A stretch of DNA of 64,000 bases from Tetranychus cinnabarinus (Eukaryota; Arthropoda; Arachnida; Trombidiformes; Tetranychidae), in NCBI GenBank assembly GCA_022266195.1, contig WHVY01000004.1:9193501-9257500 (forward strand), in the 5' to 3' direction. Below are positions 35,940 through 46,275 of the stretch, piece by piece (positions within the stretch are counted from its first letter, which is position 1; every line of letters starts with the position of its first letter). The position numbers and the translations under genes are program-made. The notes beneath the pieces are model-generated. The model was not told the origin of the DNA. It ran no database searches and worked only from the letters and a program-made list of their open reading frames with translations.

Positions 35940-37119
35940 TACTTAATTGAAACTTATTGTTTTACTTTTCTACTCTAACTCTCAATGAGAGATGAAGATA
36001 TCACGTTAACAGATTGCTTAATACCTTGGTAAACCAAATAGTGATTTTTGGCATGAGTACCAACCTCTAAATTAGTCTTCAGTGGTTCACAAACAGTCAA
36101 AAAACAACAAAAAAAAAATATTTTCGTAAACTCACATCACTTCACTATAACCACCTATACACCATTGCACCGGAGCGCGGAAAAATATTGATCTATTATA
36201 TTTTTACACTTAATTTAATACAAATACTCGCAAAAAAATAGGTTGCATTTTTGACTTGAATCTTGTCAATTAACTTAATCGTGGGCCAACAAAAAAAAAT
36301 TTATATATTCTCACTAAATGTTGAATGGATGTATATTTTGGAATGCTATTTTTTGCGCTCATCAATAAAAGATTAGCCAAGCAATTATTGAAAGTCTCCT
36401 TTATTACCTTTACCAGACAACCTTATTACCTTTGCAACAATGAAAAAATAAAAGTGAAAACGGAATTTGAAAGTGTAAACATAACTCAAGTGAATAACGC
36501 AGGTAATGAAAGTCCAAACTCTTGTAATTATTAAATTCAATATTTTAATGGTGTTTTTAGGAAATGGTGAAACCTAACAATTCATTAATCTTCTATTAAT
36601 AATCACCAGGAATGCTGAAAATGAAATTAAAATGCCACTTTCCAGTCAACAATTGGTTTTAATGAGTTAAAATCACTATCTATTAACAATTTAATAATTA
36701 TCAATCAATAAAATAATCAAATCTGATTCATTAGCACCATCTTCATTATCATCCTCTTCATCGTCATCATTATAATAAAATGTCACAATAAAATGATTCA
36801 AAGTTTATGCTTAAGATACATCATATTATTGTAAAGTTGATAAAGCTAGCAATTAACCTCAACTTTTATCGATATACCAATGTCATTTTGAATTTTGTTG
36901 CCAATATTAAATTAAATATCGATTCTAATCATTTCGTAAAAAAACCGATGACATGGAAACACTCTAATTAATCCGATTGGATACATATTAACCAGAGGAA
37001 AGTTTTAAAAATGAAAATGTCTTTAATCCGCATATCGAAAAAGTTTCATTTTTTACTGAAACAAGAATAATTCACATTTCAGGTTATTCCCCTGATATTT
37101 ATCTTGTTAGCATTATACG
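35940..37119. other. Myb 3' region and spacer
   Basis: Holds the Myb 3' UTR and a diverged direct repeat (36473-36715). Apart from that, no gene seen. The right duplicate copy has a 341-bp extra segment here (47871-48211) that is absent from this copy. Confidence 0.6.
36473..36715 (+). repeat. About 240-bp direct repeat flanking the unrecognised gene, left side (copy 1)
   Basis: Begins GTGTAAACATAACTCA and ends near TATCAATCAATAAAAT. A second copy in the same orientation lies at 38687-38920 on the other side of the - strand gene. Equivalent pairs sit at 48457-48690 and 50516-50745. Landmarks are TTTTTAGGAAATGGTGAAAC and AATCACCAGGAATG. Confidence 0.8.
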
Positions 37120-38285
37120 CTATCCGCGAGTTCTCAGATACAGATGATTTGAATGGATGGAAGATCTCCTCAATAAATCACTACTACAATGTGGGTATAA
37201 AAGCTGTCTGACATTGAAATGCATCAAAACATTATGCCATGTAGTTGCCCTTAGATCTGTATTTTCTGAACGTAAAGTAAGTAAATCCGCTATTTTTGAT
37301 TTCAACTCTTCATTGGTAAGTATGGATCTAATCCTATCCAACATAGATTTACTGCTTTCATAACGGCAAAAGTACACCGTTCTCCACCACTCGGCCCCTT
37401 GACTTGTACACCGATCTGCACTGACCAACCTTTCTTCTTCCGGCAACATCCAATAAGACATATGCAGTAAATTAGTAGAACACTGCATTGTGAACCTAAG
37501 GATAAAACAATCGATGCCATGATCCATATAGTGTACCATTTGTTTGATGAGCTTGTCACATACTAGACAATTAGTTCGACTATTTGCATGTGAGAATATG
37601 AAAAATAATTAATCGAAGTATATTTCAATGTAAAAAAAATAAGATAATTACAGTGTTCGATCCTTGTTAATTTCTGCCTCTTGATTGTACAAAAATCTAT
37701 AGCTAGGTGGTTGGTTGTTTGGGCGTGGAGCTCCAGCAATTGCAATACAATTTGTACATTTTAATGGTATTCCAGAGATCGAGGCAAGCTACAATACAAG
37801 AAAGGAAATCAAGGAATTGATAGTTAATGATTTGATAATATAAACAAATGATTTTGCTTACTTGTTTGAAAAATTGTTGTGGCTCATAACACTGTCTTTC
37901 CTGTGACCATTCAATAACAAAGTCATAATAGACATCAGCTAGTTTCACTTTACATTTAACTGAAATAAATGCGAAAGATTAAATAGTCAAGAAGTAAATA
38001 AGTTAAGAGACTGGACTTACTTGTTCCGAGGTTTTCAATATTTTGCTCCATTCCTTCAGAAGATATAATAATTAATAATTGTGTTGAACAACAAAAATGC
38101 TTAGATGCATACAAGATGTCCAGATACAAAATATCAAAAGCTTTGGCCTCAACAAAGACAGATTGGCCTGAAATGGAAGCGCTTTTTTCGAATGCAAAAA
38201 AAACAAACAAAATAATGCTGATGCAAATATTTATGCAAAAATAATATAAAATTTGCAGTTTTCCAACAAATAGACAAATATACAT
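37120..38285 (-). CDS. Unrecognised secreted or membrane-anchored Cys-containing protein, copy 1
   Basis: Four exons, 38285-38021, 37959-37862, 37788-37652 and 37579-37120 (phases 1, 0, 2), encode 319 aa. All introns are GT-AG and 60-75 bp. The N-terminus has a hydrophobic stretch (about residues 11-32; signal peptide or anchor) followed by FEKSASISGQS. The body has scattered cysteines, including CTNC and NCLVCDK, and a conserved block (LVSADR, then QGAEWWRTVYFCRY). No family was recognised. A paralogue in the same order is at 48940-50104. The gene sits between two 240-bp direct repeats. Splice junctions were chosen because they keep one open frame in this copy, and the same sites exist in the paralogue. 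Confidence 0.7.
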
Positions 38286-38686
38286 ATTCTTAAGAGTTGA
38301 TTTAATAAGTTAAACTGTCGCATCTGAGAGGTAACTTAAACATATTAACTAAGGTAATTTAAACTCTAGAGTTAAGCCTGGACTTGTTTCTTTCATTGCT
38401 ATTTTATAATGTGAATATGCATCTCTCAATTGCTGACAATTTATAATTAGTCTCGCGGTAAAATTCAACAAAACTTTTAACTAATCAATCATTTCCCTTA
38501 ACTATTTCCATTTCTAAGCAGATTATCATTGATGGTAAAGATCATTCCTAACGAGTGGATTCCCTTTGTTTCATCTATTTCTTAAATTCATACACTTTTT
38601 TATGGCCAAATTAACAATTACAGTCACTGTTGTCGAGCTCTGTATCCATAAAAGGTGATCAATTATAAAATTTAATGAAAAGATGA

Positions 38687-38920
38687 AGTGTAAACATAAC
38701 TCAGGTAATTAAGGTCCAAACCCAAGTAATAATTATCAAATACAATGTTTTAATTGTGTTTTTAGGAAATGGTGAAACCTAACAATTCATTAACCTTCTA
38801 TTAATAATCACCAGGAATGTTGAAAATCTTAAAATGCCACTTTCTAGTCAACAATTGCTTTAATGAGTTAAAACCTTCATCTATTAACAATCAAAAAATT
38901 ATCAATCAATAAAATGAAAT
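38687..38920 (+). repeat. About 240-bp direct repeat flanking the unrecognised gene, right side (copy 1)
   Basis: Partner of 36473-36715, roughly 85-90% similar by eye, same orientation. Confidence 0.8.
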
Positions 38921-39001
38921 GAAATAAAATACCAAAAACATGAATAATCTTCAATATTTAACACAAGATGTCACTTGGATATCACAAGTTTTGCAAATTT
39001 T

Positions 39002-39490
39002 TAGACTCCGAAGTCAGTCGTTTTTTCAACGACTGACTGACTGGGGGTTTTATCGACTGGCGGTCGACTCGAGTCGAATCAGTCGACTTTCACTCAAAAC
39101 GACTGGCGGTCGACTCATTTCGACTCAAAGCACAATTTTTGAGGGGGTAAGAGGGGATTTTTAAGAGACGATCTAGAAAAAAACAAGAAAGTACATCTTC
39201 TGCCTTAAAATGATCTTTTTAGTTGATATATTAGCTTTTTTATTTAGTATCAAAATCAACGCAGATCTAAGTTACATGTTCAAAGTTGACATGTATAAAC
39301 TTATTTAAAAAAAATTGTTGAAAAAATGACGCGTTTGGCGCTTAAACTCAAATTTTGAGTGAACTGAGTCGACTTAGTCGTCTCAAATTAGAGTCGACTA
39401 AGTCGACTCAGTCGATACCTCAATCAACTGGCGCTCAGTCGAATCTTCATCAACTGACTCAGCGGCTCAATCGACTGACTTCGGAGTCTA
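39002..39490. mobile_element. hAT-like non-autonomous DNA element (MITE), 489 bp
   Basis: Perfect 19-bp terminal inverted repeats, TAGACTCCGAAGTCAGTCG at 39002-39020 and its complement at 39472-39490. They are flanked by the 8-bp direct repeat CAAATTTT (38994-39001 and 39491-39498). An 8-bp target duplication and TAG-type ends fit hAT transposons. The interior is rich in GTCGACT/AGTCGAC subterminal motifs, including GACTGGCGGTCGACTC twice. There is no transposase frame. The duplicate segment at about 50825 shows the uninterrupted site with a single CAAATTTT. Confidence 0.93.
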
Positions 39491-39803
39491 CAAATTTTGC
39501 TTAAGTTTACTTCTCATTCCGTTTGGTGGAGTTGACTGTAAATCCAGTCTTGGCGGATACTTTTAGTCATTTTGAGTCTGAGACTTAAACAGTTAAGATT
39601 GTGTCTGTTTGTTGCTCTTCTTTCATCTTTTTTTTTGTATCTGGTAAAAGTAATGAACATTATGGAAAGTTGTTTGGTGTAAATATGATTCTTAAATATG
39701 TTACATTTTTTATGGTCACCACTATTTTAATAGAAACCCATTCTTGAGTCATTTGACAACTATGTGCCCACGATTGGATTAAATTTTGTTGTTATATCGA
39801 ATC

Positions 39804-39935
39804 ATGCCATGGATAATTGTGCTTCTCACCTTAATAGAATTTTCTTCGGCCAAACTTGCTTCCATTGGAATTTATTGGAATGTCTCTAATCCAATATTCA
39901 GGATTGACAACACTGACCAGACTAGACCTGACTAG
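39804..39935 (+). pseudogene. Ephrin first coding exon, broken copy
   Basis: Matches the intact exon at 51140-51370 for the signal peptide and the first ~20 residues of the ephrin domain (SIGIYWN, then SNPIFRIDNTD). It then breaks: about 257 bp including the donor are gone and replaced by about 13 bp of filler, ending in an in-frame TAG. No ephrin domain can be made from it. Confidence 0.85.
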
Positions 39936-41433
39936 ACAACAGAATGCAATGATTTCGTTTTTTTTCATGATAGATTTATCTTCTCATTTTTCCTGCCTTT
40001 CATAATTGAAGATAAACCTTTTGTTGGGTTGAAAAATAAAAACATGACATGTAACATCAACATTTTAATCTTTACCATTCCATAGCAACATTAGACTAAC
40101 AAAAAGACTAGAAACCCAAATGAATCATTTACCTCTTTACTGATTTATCAATTTTACTTTTATTTTCTCTTCTCTAGTAGATTAAATTTTTACGATTTTA
40201 TCTCTCTGATTGTGTCATTTTTTAAGCATCAATGGAAGCATAAAATAAATTGTTTATTCGCATTATTGTAGGTCAACATATTGAACCATTATTGGTTAGC
40301 AAAGTGAACAATTAAGATTAAGTTTTATCGTTTCATCTCGAGTACATTGTGTGTCCAGTATGAAAGAGCAGGTAGACCTTTTCAAATTACTGACAACCTA
40401 AGAGACTTGATATAAATATATAACATGGTTCCACAAATTTGAAGGGACAACATCAACAACAACGAGAACAAAAAAGGTTATTCTTTTACCTGAAGAAGAA
40501 GAAAAATGATCTGAAAGAAGATGAAAACTACTTGAAAAATGAAAATAAAACAAGCAACAGTGGACAGTTAACTCTATCAATTGTCAACCATCTTTTCATT
40601 TTCTTACACATCTTTGATTTCCACTTATCAATGCTGATTCTTTACTTTCGAGTTTCCACTTTCCTTTGTCTCCTTTACCCTCAAAACATGACCAATGTTA
40701 CATCCGTAAAGTCCTTATTTTTCAAACAAGTTACCGTGTATAAGTGAATTAAAGTGAGAAAGCATTGGAGAGCAAGTTAATAACAATGGATGATATGATG
40801 AAGAAAAGAAAAGGTAAAAAGAATAAAGAATTTAAAATGAAAGAAAAGTCGCAGTCAATCGATGATTTAAATTGACTTCAAGTTGAAGTTCATTGATAAT
40901 CTTTTAACGACAAACCTTGTCCATTTACCTCGACTGACTCTTTTCAAACAAATGTACAACTTCGCATACTTTTTTTGTTGAACTCTTTCCACTTATTTTC
41001 ATCTTCTTCTCCATCTTGATAGTTTTCTTTCTTTTCTCAATCATTTTCGTCGTCATACTTGAGTTTATAATATTTGAATGGGTTGAGTTGGTTCCAATGA
41101 GTTTTGTCTCAACAAAAGACGACACAAAATGGATTATCCTAGTCTTGATTTAAAGTTTGTGACCATCAAAGGTCACCTTATTTTGTCTCTTTGTAATGCT
41201 TTATTGCTTGTTACTCTTTATGGTCCATCTCGGACATCTCCTCCTTTCTTTCCACCCACTTGCATTGTTCTCAGGGTAAAGGTAAAAAAAGGTAATGAAG
41301 TAAAGATGACAATATGGTCCAAAGATGTGATCTTTTGTGTTATACTCTGTGAACCGCGAAAACCAAACCAAGTCCGATTAGTAAATAATAGTTTCAACCA
41401 AAACCTTATCATAACTTGCCAATGAATCGATAT
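39936..41433. other. Copy of the start of the ephrin intron, no gene
   Basis: Almost identical to 51513-53013. Several open frames occur at the same places in both copies, but both copies are nearly identical as DNA, so that is not evidence of coding. None has domain features or splice context. Confidence 0.7.
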
Positions 41434-41434
41434 T

Positions 41435-41466
41435 ACAGTTAACTCTATCAATTGTCAACCATCTTT
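41435..41466 (+). repeat. 32-bp templated insert at a rearrangement junction
   Basis: Exact copy of 40564-40595 (starts ACAGTTAACTCTATC, ends CAACCATCTTT). It sits precisely between the end of the duplicated ephrin intron and the start of the UTP25 fragment. Confidence 0.85.
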
Positions 41467-42058
41467 GTAGTCGTTAAGAATCGATAAAATGTCAAATTGC
41501 AGGCCATTAAGTTTTGGTAGCGGATCATCACCATCATAAATATTTGCCAATGTCTTGGGTAAATTGTCAAGTAAACTTTGTTTCAGGTCGAAATCCATTA
41601 AAGTTTGATTTACCTTGAGATCTTTCTTGTTTTCACTTTTTTCATCAATACGTCGATATTCAAAATAGCCCAAACCAAGATGGGGTAATTCAATTTCCAC
41701 TCTTTCAAGAGGCAGTGAAGAGTATTTTGTAAGACCCGAGATGTTTGCATCGATGTGTTTTTCAAATGTATTTTCAATACTTGAAGGGATTTCAGATGTT
41801 TCCGGACGAATCAATCGCGCTTTCTTACGAACCGGTTTTTCACTTTGTGACATAAAAGAGGTTGAAGAAATTTCAATGGTATTCATTGAATAAATATAAA
41901 CTATTGTCAATGAATATAATAAGAAAATATGATTAAGCACAAAACCATTTACCTCAAAAGCAACTTCACTTGTCTAAAAAAATTTTTAATAAGTCCTACA
42001 TGACTCTTCATTCTACACATGCCTAGAGCTAATTCTTCAGCCCGGCATCATTGAATAA
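41461..42058 (-). pseudogene. UTP25 5' fragment (duplicated, truncated)
   Basis: Matches 19907-20498, which is the 5' flank, putative 5' UTR intron and the first ~125 codons of UTP25. It diverges by a few percent. Coding similarity stops abruptly after NDYKD, where the sequence switches to the 32-bp insert, so the frame ends within a few codons. An alternative ATG exists upstream (MNTIEISS). No C-terminal domain, so not a functional UTP25. Confidence 0.92.
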
Positions 42059-42060
42059 TC

Positions 42061-42584
42061 GGTAAGGCTTTACTTTTACGGACAAAGGCGTTTACATCAG
42101 AACATATGGAGAGATTTCTTAAAAAACACACTTTATCTTGCCAATTAAAAGATCAAGAAAAAAAGCGCAAACAGTGGTATAAATAAAATTCATGGTTTTT
42201 GACTTAATTCGAGAAACATTAACCTTTTTGGAATCAACTTGAAATATTTTGCTAGCTCGATTCCTGATTCCTATTGATCTGCGGCTGAACTAATTTTCAG
42301 ATTAAAATTAAAAGGCATTAAACTGTTGAAAAATCTTCATTCCTCATCATGAAAAAACAATACTTCAATGTTCAAGAAAGCATATTTACTGTCTTCTTTA
42401 GAATCACTTATATCACCATGTTATTTTTTTCTAGTGTTTTTCATCTTTTTATTCATTATGTTCATCCAATTTCATGATCATCTAAAACAACATTGAAAGG
42501 ATTTACTTGAATGGAGCAAAGTTTAAAGTTCTCATCATATGTTCTAGTGTTAACGTCTTTGTACGTAAAAGTAAAGCCTTGGTA
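42061..42584. mobile_element. Non-autonomous inverted-repeat element, about 524 bp
   Basis: Imperfect terminal inverted repeats of about 45 bp: AAGGCTTTACTTTTACGGAC at 42064-42083 against the complement of GTACGTAAAAGTAAAGCCTT at 42561-42580, with similarity continuing to AGAACATATG. There is no coding frame. It begins exactly where similarity to the UTP25 5' flank ends. Target duplication not resolved, class unknown. Confidence 0.65.
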
Positions 42585-42664
42585 AAGGGTCAAAACAAAG
42601 AAAGCAAAATATTTTTAGTTTAGTCTACTGTTCATTGACCGTGGAATTAATACTTCGACATTTT

Positions 42665-42845
42665 ACTTCGGAAAAAGAATGAAAAAGAGCCTCTTGGTTG
42701 TATCTTATTGGAAGGATCTCGAATCGATACTGATGATAGTGAAGTAGATTTATTTGCCTACAGATTGTTTTTTTCGGGTCGTGATTGTCAAGACAATATT
42801 TTTGCTAACGGTTAACGCTGAAAGTCAGAAGAAATAGATTATAGC
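42665..42845 (+). pseudogene. Decayed PH-domain coding fragment, sesquipedalian (PHETA/FAM109)-like
   Basis: One frame reads KKNEKEPLGCILLEG, then YRLFFSGRDC. A shifted frame continues with NAESQKK and IIAW. The order resembles the end of a PH domain as in PHETA1/2 (KEPLG-I-LEG, then AF-V-FAG, then AAESQ, then W). Stops and a frameshift interrupt it, so it is a fossil. No intact parent is in this window. Confidence 0.5.
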
Positions 42846-42922
42846 TTGGTAACAGTCTGGTTTGATCTAGAAGCAGAGGTAAATGTGTTTTTGCCTCCTA
42901 CACGAACTTTCACTACACCCTG

Positions 42923-43246
42923 TAGCTACACGGACACAAGGAGGAGCGTTAATTCAACACACGATTTAAACCAATCAAAGTAAATAAGCTCATGTGTTAA
43001 TTTTGTTAATTTTTATATGCAAATGATATTTCAACTAATATTAAATTGTTGAATTAGTGGACATCAAATTGACCAACAATCCGCCTCTTAGATTATTATT
43101 AGAATTCGAATTAGATTTAATATCTTTCTCTATTGAGTTATTCTCGATTTTTATATTCATTGCTTGTTATATAATTGTAAACAGGTTGTCTTGATTGGAT
43201 ACTGATTTAAAAGTCTAGCTAGTTACTTCTTGTGTCCGTGTAACTA
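42923..43246. mobile_element. Small inverted-repeat element, about 324 bp
   Basis: TAGCTACACGGACACAAG at 42923-42940 faces CTTGTGTCCGTGTAACTA at 43229-43246 (17 of 18 positions complementary). There is no coding frame. Exact ends and target duplication are uncertain. Confidence 0.55.
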
Positions 43247-45030
43247 GACTGTTACCTTTTTACCATAGTTGCTATCGATAAGTTCGTGCAATTATCTTCA
43301 AGGTTGAGCATTATTTACATATTCATGTCTCTAAAACAGTAAAATACCAATGATTGCAACACCTAGAAATGACTGTAACCCTAATTTGTCGCTCTATTAC
43401 ATTGATTGTGTCAAGATTTAGCTGGCTTAGACATTATTATGTTTAAAAAGACACTCAATAATCTGTTCCAATTCAGTTTTCTCAATTTTCTCACTCTGTT
43501 TGCCTTTTTTCAGAAACCAATCAATGACCATGTTATTGACTATACAGGGTGTAATCCCTATTGATTAATCTAGTGACAGTTGGAGGATGACAGTACATCC
43601 ATTGTATTACGGGGTTGGGCACGTTTATTTTGCCAAATTTAATCTATTATAATTTGATAATTTTTCATTTTAAATCTATTTTAATTGCTGAATATGGTGC
43701 TTTTAGTCATTGTGTACTTGTGACAGTCTTTTAGACCATAAAAATGTTGCATTTGAACATAAGCACTAAAATACTGCACCATATCAGATTAGTAGCGCTT
43801 TTTAGAAGGGGAAAATTGCTTACTTTTTGGTCTTAAAAATACTGCAAAGTAGCACCAAACAAAAAATTAATTGATCAGAGGGTTAAGTAAGTCTAATATG
43901 AGTATCAGCATTACTATTGAACATAATTTCGCGGGATCAGTTGCACTTAGACCATAATTCTGAAGTTTTCATTAGATTTGCATAAGCGCGTTGAGCGGTA
44001 TGTTGGCAAAAGTCTTTTTTTGGCCTAATTTTGGTATTTTTTTCAATTGAAATTCCCAATGAGATGAAATCTTTGTACATTAATTAATATTACACTTATT
44101 TAACAAGAAATAGTTCGCTCAAATAATCAAAATAAGAGTTTGATTCACAGTTGGCAAAATGGCTTAGACAGCATCTTCTTTATGTTTGAAAGGAATCTAA
44201 TAAATACATATTTTAATCTGTTTTCCACATTTTTAACCCTGTTTGGCGATTTTTCAGGAACCGAATTTTCGCTATATTATTTACCATCCTTGATTACATA
44301 GATCATGAATAGAATCGAATGGCTTAGCGACCTCTTTTAACGTAATAAAAAATGCAACCTTTTAATCATATTATGAACTTTTCTTCGGAAAGCTTTGTTA
44401 TATTAAAAACGAAACAAATACTCAGAATGCAAAATTAGATCTAAAAAAGTTTTATAACATGAAAATATTTCAAGAGGTAATTTTCCCTATTCATTTGCAG
44501 AGACCTCTTAATATAAAACCCCATTGAAAGTCTCATCGAAAATTGTAAAATCGAAAATGACATTTTCATCAACAGTTTAGGTTTGGGTTCAAAAAGGAGG
44601 CGGACAAAACAACTAAAGACTAAATAGTGAAAGCAATATAGAGGAAGTCAAATCCGCGAAAAATATCGATTCTCATAATGCTGTATAAAACCAGAAATTT
44701 TAATTTTTTCTTTTTTAGATCAGCTCTAGATTAGCCATGATTGAGGAAACAATTTGATTGCTATAGATTTGAATGAAAGAATAAAAAAATTGCAATCTAA
44801 ATAAAATAGAGGAGCCAATTCAGTTTGTGACAATCAAATTATTGTGTTTAATTTTCAGAAAAAACTCCAATCAGACTAATTATTTAGCTTCATATTTTTA
44901 GCCTTCGCTAATTTGCCTTTCTCTGTTTAGACCTTCTACCTTCTATGCTTTGGCTTTCGCTATTTTGCTTTCGCTGTTCTGGCCACAATGTACCACAATA
45001 ATTAATTAATGTTAATAATGATAATGGTAA
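43247..45030. other. Inserted non-genic sequence between the two duplicate copies
   Basis: No intact gene. A - strand stretch at about 43450-43556 reads in a coding-like way (MVIDWFLKKGKQSEK, ending ECLFKHNNV and a stop) and may be the 3' end of a lost gene or TE protein. Around 43690-43790 an imperfect inverted repeat built on ATATGGTGC/GCACCATAT occurs. The sequence is otherwise AT-rich and featureless to me. Confidence 0.4.
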
Positions 45031-45764
45031 TACAATCATTCTCGTTTGTTTAGAACCAACTTTCATATGAACAAAACCAGAATTCAAAAGAGTAAAACCG
45101 GCTGACTGTAAAGACACAGAGCTTTCAAAACAACAAAACCAGCGTTCAAATGACCAAAACCTACTTTCATAAGACAAAAACTCTCGAGTTAAAGAGTTAC
45201 ATTATTCAGAGCATGCAAAGTGGATTATCACTAATTTTTCCAATGAACTTCCATTGAAGATGGTAAATCACAATTAATAAGTCAACATTTACATCAAAAT
45301 TACATTTGTATCAAAATGCTAACTTATATTCCAAGATTCCTCAGAAAAGAAGCAATTAACAATTAACGAAACAGTCTACACCCTGAATAAAGATGCTTCT
45401 TTAACTCGAGAGTTTTTGTCTTATGAAAATGAGTTTTGGTCATTTGAACGCGGTTTTGTTGTTATGAAAACTCTGGGACTTTACAGTCAGCCGATTTTAC
45501 TCTTTTGAATTCTGGTTTTGTTCATATGAAAGTTGGTTCTAAACAAACGAGAATGATTGTAACAATTAACGAAACAGTCTTCACACTGAATAAAGATGCT
45601 TCTTTAACTCGAGAGTTTTTGTCTTATGAAAATGAGTTTTGGTCATTTGAACGCGGTTTTGTTGTTATGAAAACTCTGGGACTTTACAGTCAGCCGATTT
45701 TACTCTTTTGAATTCTGGTTTTGTTCATATGAAAGTTGGTTCTAAACAAACGAGCATGATTGTA
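45031..45764. repeat. Fold-back repeat with a duplicated right arm
   Basis: Arm 1 at 45031-45200 is the inverted copy of arm 2 at about 45394-45561. Arm 2 is followed by a second, nearly identical arm at about 45597-45764, giving a direct repeat of period 203 bp. Arm ends carry TACAATCATTCTCGTTTG / complement; internal landmarks are AACTCGAGAGTTTTTGTCTT and CAGTCAGCCGATTTTACTC. Open frames inside simply follow the repeat. Probably a fold-back type element. Confidence 0.75.
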
Positions 45765-46275
45765 ATAAACAATTTTTAACAGTGATATATGGAATTCAAG
45801 ATGAATCGATGTTAATTTTATGCAGTTCTGAATCTTTGATCATTGCTAATCAACAATTTAACTTGAGTATTAAATTTTACAAAAAATGATTATTTAATTA
45901 AATCAAAATTTGAGTATGTTAATCAATGTTTTTAAACATGAAATTCAGTTTAAATTAAAGAGCAGATATTTAATTAATATTTCTCTAAAAATCGAAACAA
46001 TTGAATCATTTCAACTAAATCAATTAATTGTTTGAAATTAGAACAATCTAAGAGTACTTTCTTGGTTAACTAATTGACCATAGATGGTGTTGCATCGTAT
46101 TAAAAAATTTTTAACAAGTGACCAATGTCAATCAACATCTTCTTACTAGTTAACTATTAGTTAATATTACTATTGTTACTATTGTTAATAAAATTTAAAG
46201 GTAATTTTTTTAGGTATTTTTTTAAATTAAATGTGGGTAAGAAAATTCAAAGTGAATGTAAAAGGTTATGTTCAG

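Larger units (their letters stand above)
34569..41433 (+). repeat. Segmental duplication, left copy
   Basis: This segment matches 46266-53013 at high identity over its whole length, except for indels. It begins a few bases before the acceptor of Myb exon 2 and ends at AATGAATCGATA within the first ephrin intron. It carries Myb exons 2-4, the unrecognised - strand gene and a damaged first ephrin exon. Left flank is the native Myb intron 1; right flank is a foreign junction. Confidence 0.93.

Noticed and set aside
36473..38920. Direct repeats as LTRs of a retrotransposon
   Set aside because: No primer-binding site, polypurine tract or pol-like coding between them; the enclosed gene is a spliced - strand gene.
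40398..41425. Several frames conserved between 40.4-41.4 kb and 52.0-53.0 kb
   Set aside because: Conservation is due to the recent segmental duplication; both strands and all frames are equally conserved.
42917..43551. ACACCCTGTA ... TACAGGGTGT as transposon ends
   Set aside because: Only 10 bp, and the ends point the wrong way for a TACAGGGTGT-type element.
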